Shown piece after piece: positions 61,921 to 64,000 of a stretch of DNA of 64,000 nt. The translations under genes and the position numbers were made by a program. Positions within the stretch are counted from its first letter, which is position 1, and the number at the start of each line of letters is the position of its first letter. The notes beneath the pieces are model-generated. The model saw only the letters and a list, made by a program, of their open reading frames with translations. It made no database searches and was not told the DNA's origin. The stretch is from an uncultured Clostridia bacterium (GTDB lineage Bacteria; Bacillota; Clostridia; Christensenellales; UBA1242), in NCBI GenBank assembly GCA_934747775.1, contig CAKVHA010000006.1:1-64000 (forward strand), given 5' to 3'.

Positions 61921-63270
61921 ATGGCAAATTCAATAAAAAAATTAAAAAATGCAATAATAGCAATATCGGTAGTTTTGGGTGCTGTAATAGCGGTTCTTGT
62001 CGCAATGTTAATAGTTTTTGTCACAAAGTCCAATAATTATAAGTTGCAACTGGAAAATGGATATAAAAAGAATTTGTATGAATTTGTGAGTAATATAAAT
62101 TCGTTGGAAGTAGATTTATCTAAACTTGTGGCAACAAATAGCACTAATTCGCAAAGGGAATTATTGTCCAATATTTATGATACCTGTCGTGCTGGTGCAA
62201 TAAATTTGGGAACACTTCCAATATCAAACAACAAAACTGAAAACATAAGCAATTATTTAAACACAACAGGCGGCTATGCATATTCACTGCTTGTTAAAAA
62301 CCTAAATTCTGATGCAAAACTAACAAATGACGACCTGACAAATGTAGAAGGCTTGTATAATTATTGTTTAAGAATAATGTACGATTTAAATAGTTATTTG
62401 GGTGATGTGGAAAACCTAAGCATACTAAAACTTGTAAACTATAGCAATGGTGATCTTAGTAAATTTGATGGTGGATTAACTATGATTAATGATGACAATA
62501 AAGAAATTCCGTCACTAATCTATGATGGACCATTTTCCGATAGTGTTTTAAATAAAGAAATTAAAGGTTTGCCCGATTATGAAATTAATCAAGCAGAAGC
62601 GAAAGAATTTATAAAAAACAACTTTAGTTATTATGGAGATTTTACCGTAACCGAACTTGGTGACACAAAAGGGAAATTTGCAACATATGACTTTAAAGTA
62701 AGTAGTGAAAATGTTACGCTTTATGTTCAAATTACAAAAAAAGGTGGCTTTTTGTTAAGTATTAATTCGTTAGAAAATAAGGGCGGAACTAATAATTTAA
62801 CCCTAAAAGAATGTGAAACATTTGCACATAATTATGCAAGTTTACTTGGAATTGACAATATGTATAGTGTTTGGACACAAGAAGTGGGCAATGTTTGTTA
62901 TGTAAATTTAGCTCCAATTGTGGATAAAGTAATATATTATCCAGACTTAATTAAAGTAAAAATTGACAAAAAACTAGGTCTGGTAATAGGATGGGAAGCA
63001 TCAAATTATGCCTACAATCATACTCAAAGAACAGTCAAAACGCCTACAATTTCATTCGCAGATGCGCAAAAAATGCTTAGTAGCGTGTTAACAGTTGAGG
63101 AACGAAATCTTTGTGTAATTCCAAATGAATATGCGGGAGAGAGCACCGCATACGAGTTTGTTTGTAGTTGGAAAGATTACACTTACTATGTCTACTTGGA
63201 TGTGACAACTGGCGAAGAATTAAAAATAATGAGAGTTGTTAGTACTTCAAACGGAAATCTATTATTGTAA
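61921..63270 (+). CDS. ypeB: Germination protein YpeB
   Basis: A 449-residue protein with one N-terminal transmembrane helix (about 11-34), a helical domain (about 45-190) and three C-terminal PepSY-like repeats (about 225-445; for example KEFIKNNFSYYGD and CETFAHNYASLLGI). YpeB binds and stabilises SleB in the spore coat and inner membrane. The gene partner and length match. It is a spore protein expressed in the forespore by inference. Confidence 0.93.
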   Translation: MANSIKKLKNAIIAISVVLGAVIAVLVAMLIVFVTKSNNYKLQLENGYKKNLYEFVSNINSLEVDLSKLVATNSTNSQRELLSNIYDTCRAGAINLGTLPISNNKTENISNYLNTTGGYAYSLLVKNLNSDAKLTNDDLTNVEGLYNYCLRIMYDLNSYLGDVENLSILKLVNYSNGDLSKFDGGLTMINDDNKEIPSLIYDGPFSDSVLNKEIKGLPDYEINQAEAKEFIKNNFSYYGDFTVTELGDTKGKFATYDFKVSSENVTLYVQITKKGGFLLSINSLENKGGTNNLTLKECETFAHNYASLLGIDNMYSVWTQEVGNVCYVNLAPIVDKVIYYPDLIKVKIDKKLGLVIGWEASNYAYNHTQRTVKTPTISFADAQKMLSSVLTVEERNLCVIPNEYAGESTAYEFVCSWKDYTYYVYLDVTTGEELKIMRVVSTSNGNLLL

Positions 63271-63297
63271 AAAATACAGAAATTTTGTAAAAAATTG

Positions 63298-63326
63298 TTG
63301 CCATAAGTAATAAAATTGTATATAAT
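63298..63326 (+). promoter_or_regulatory. Promoter of rho
   Basis: TTGCCA (63298-63303), a 17-bp spacer and TATAAT (63321-63326), about 20 bp before ATG. Confidence 0.7.
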
Positions 63327-63346
63327 TTACTATTGGAGAATGTTAT

Positions 63347-64000
63347 ATGGATAACAAAATTTCAAATTTAGAACAACTTAGAATTCACGAACTTAGAGAT
63401 TTAGCGCGTAAAATGGGTGTCCAAGCTCCAACAATATTAAAAAAAGAAGAGATTATTGAAGAAATCCGCAAAATAATGAGTGGAGAGAGCGAACCATTTA
63501 CCCGCGTTTCAAAAAAAGGCAGACCAGCAAGAACAGGCGCAGATAATTTTGATGTTGTGGATTTCATATTGCCAAAACCAGAGAACTTGCACGAAGTTAA
63601 CGATGAACAATTATACGACTTTGCACAAGACAAATTTTCGTATGTTTTAAATATGGAGTCGGCAAGTTACGGCAATGAGAAAAACGAACCACACGAATGC
63701 AGCGGCTGTGTTGAAGTAAAACCAGAAGGATATGGCGTGTTACACACAAAAGGTATTTGTCCATCGGATGGTGATGTGTTTATAAGCAAAAACATTGTAA
63801 AACAACTTAACTTAAAAAGTGGAGAAATGGTGAAAGCGTGGGCAAAACTAATTAAAGAGGGATACCCCGAAAACGCTTACGAAATAACACGAAAAAGCCC
63901 AGAGAGTACCCTTGATTTTGATTCGGAAAATGGTGTAAAATTAGACGGCGGTGTTAAAATTAATGATGATTTATTAGATTTTAAGCTTGGCGGACGTTAT
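63347..64000 (+). CDS. rho: Transcription termination factor Rho (partial, 5' end)
   Basis: The first 218 codons of rho, cut by the window end. The visible part is a SAP-like N-terminal helical domain (about 1-50: NLEQLRIHELRDLARKMGVQ), a linker with basic residues and the cold-shock RNA-binding domain (about 125-200: ECSGCVEVKPEGYGVLHT and SPSDGDVFISKNIV-type strands with RKSPESTL). The ATPase domain lies beyond the window. GGAG precedes ATG at 63347. It has its own promoter. Confidence 0.9.
   Translation, partial: MDNKISNLEQLRIHELRDLARKMGVQAPTILKKEEIIEEIRKIMSGESEPFTRVSKKGRPARTGADNFDVVDFILPKPENLHEVNDEQLYDFAQDKFSYVLNMESASYGNEKNEPHECSGCVEVKPEGYGVLHTKGICPSDGDVFISKNIVKQLNLKSGEMVKAWAKLIKEGYPENAYEITRKSPESTLDFDSENGVKLDGGVKINDDLLDFKLGGRY

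Overview
The window is 64 kb of AT-rich chromosome from an endospore-forming, Gram-positive anaerobe, most likely an uncultured Clostridia lineage. The evidence is strong purine-rich ribosome binding sites, U-run terminators, a T-box leader, rubrerythrin, a BclA-type collagen-like protein, and a set of sporulation and germination genes (spo0A, spmA/spmB, a SipL-like SPOCS+LysM protein, spoIIR, sleB, ypeB). SipL in place of a Bacillus-type SpoVID points to Clostridia. I cannot name the genus.

Layout. 1-17 kb: tRNA-Ser, a HAD phosphatase, an ABC-F ATPase, divergent trpS and tyrS (trpS behind a leader-peptide attenuator, tyrS behind a T-box), a heterodimeric ABC exporter, a MacB-like fused ABC transporter, a further ABC exporter with its own small-peptide attenuator, rlmD-like rRNA methyltransferase and tRNA-Gly. 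17-34 kb: collagen-like exosporium protein, rubrerythrin, DUF1846 protein, lipoproteins, a sugar-nucleotidyltransferase, a TetR regulator, small housekeeping enzymes (Nudix, TIM-barrel isomerase, ASCH), cardiolipin synthase, a decayed HAD gene, two tandem YwaF-like membrane proteins and a surface papain-like protease.

34-45.7 kb is an accessory island at the 3' end of a tRNA-Thr gene. It contains two related integrative elements in tandem. Element A is decayed: remnants of a serine recombinase and a tyrosine integrase, then a HEPN-domain gene, then a conserved right end and a displaced tRNA-Thr 3' fragment (attL of B). Element B is about 9.2 kb: attL, arm-type repeats, an oriT-like inverted repeat, a restriction-modification operon (two C5 cytosine methyltransferases and an HNH nuclease), a 1.6 kb gene-poor stretch, excisionase, a tyrosine integrase with a frameshifted tail, a three-gene cargo (GHKL ATPase, STAS-like DUF4325 protein, single-TM protein), the same right end and the intact tRNA-Thr. 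In both elements the cargo lies between the integrase 3' end and the att-side repeat, which looks like an exchangeable defence slot. The GHKL/STAS-like/TM trio and the HEPN protein are the best candidates for undescribed systems.

45.7-64 kb is conserved core: holB-ricT-trmN6-rsmI, convergent spmA-spmB, metG-tatD-rsmA (all tightly packed), an unknown protein, a large lipoprotein, spo0A with a perfect 0A box upstream, a zinc-ribbon protein with a long Asp/Glu tail, veg, a sipL-like gene, spoIIR, sleB-ypeB and the 5' part of rho, which runs off the window.
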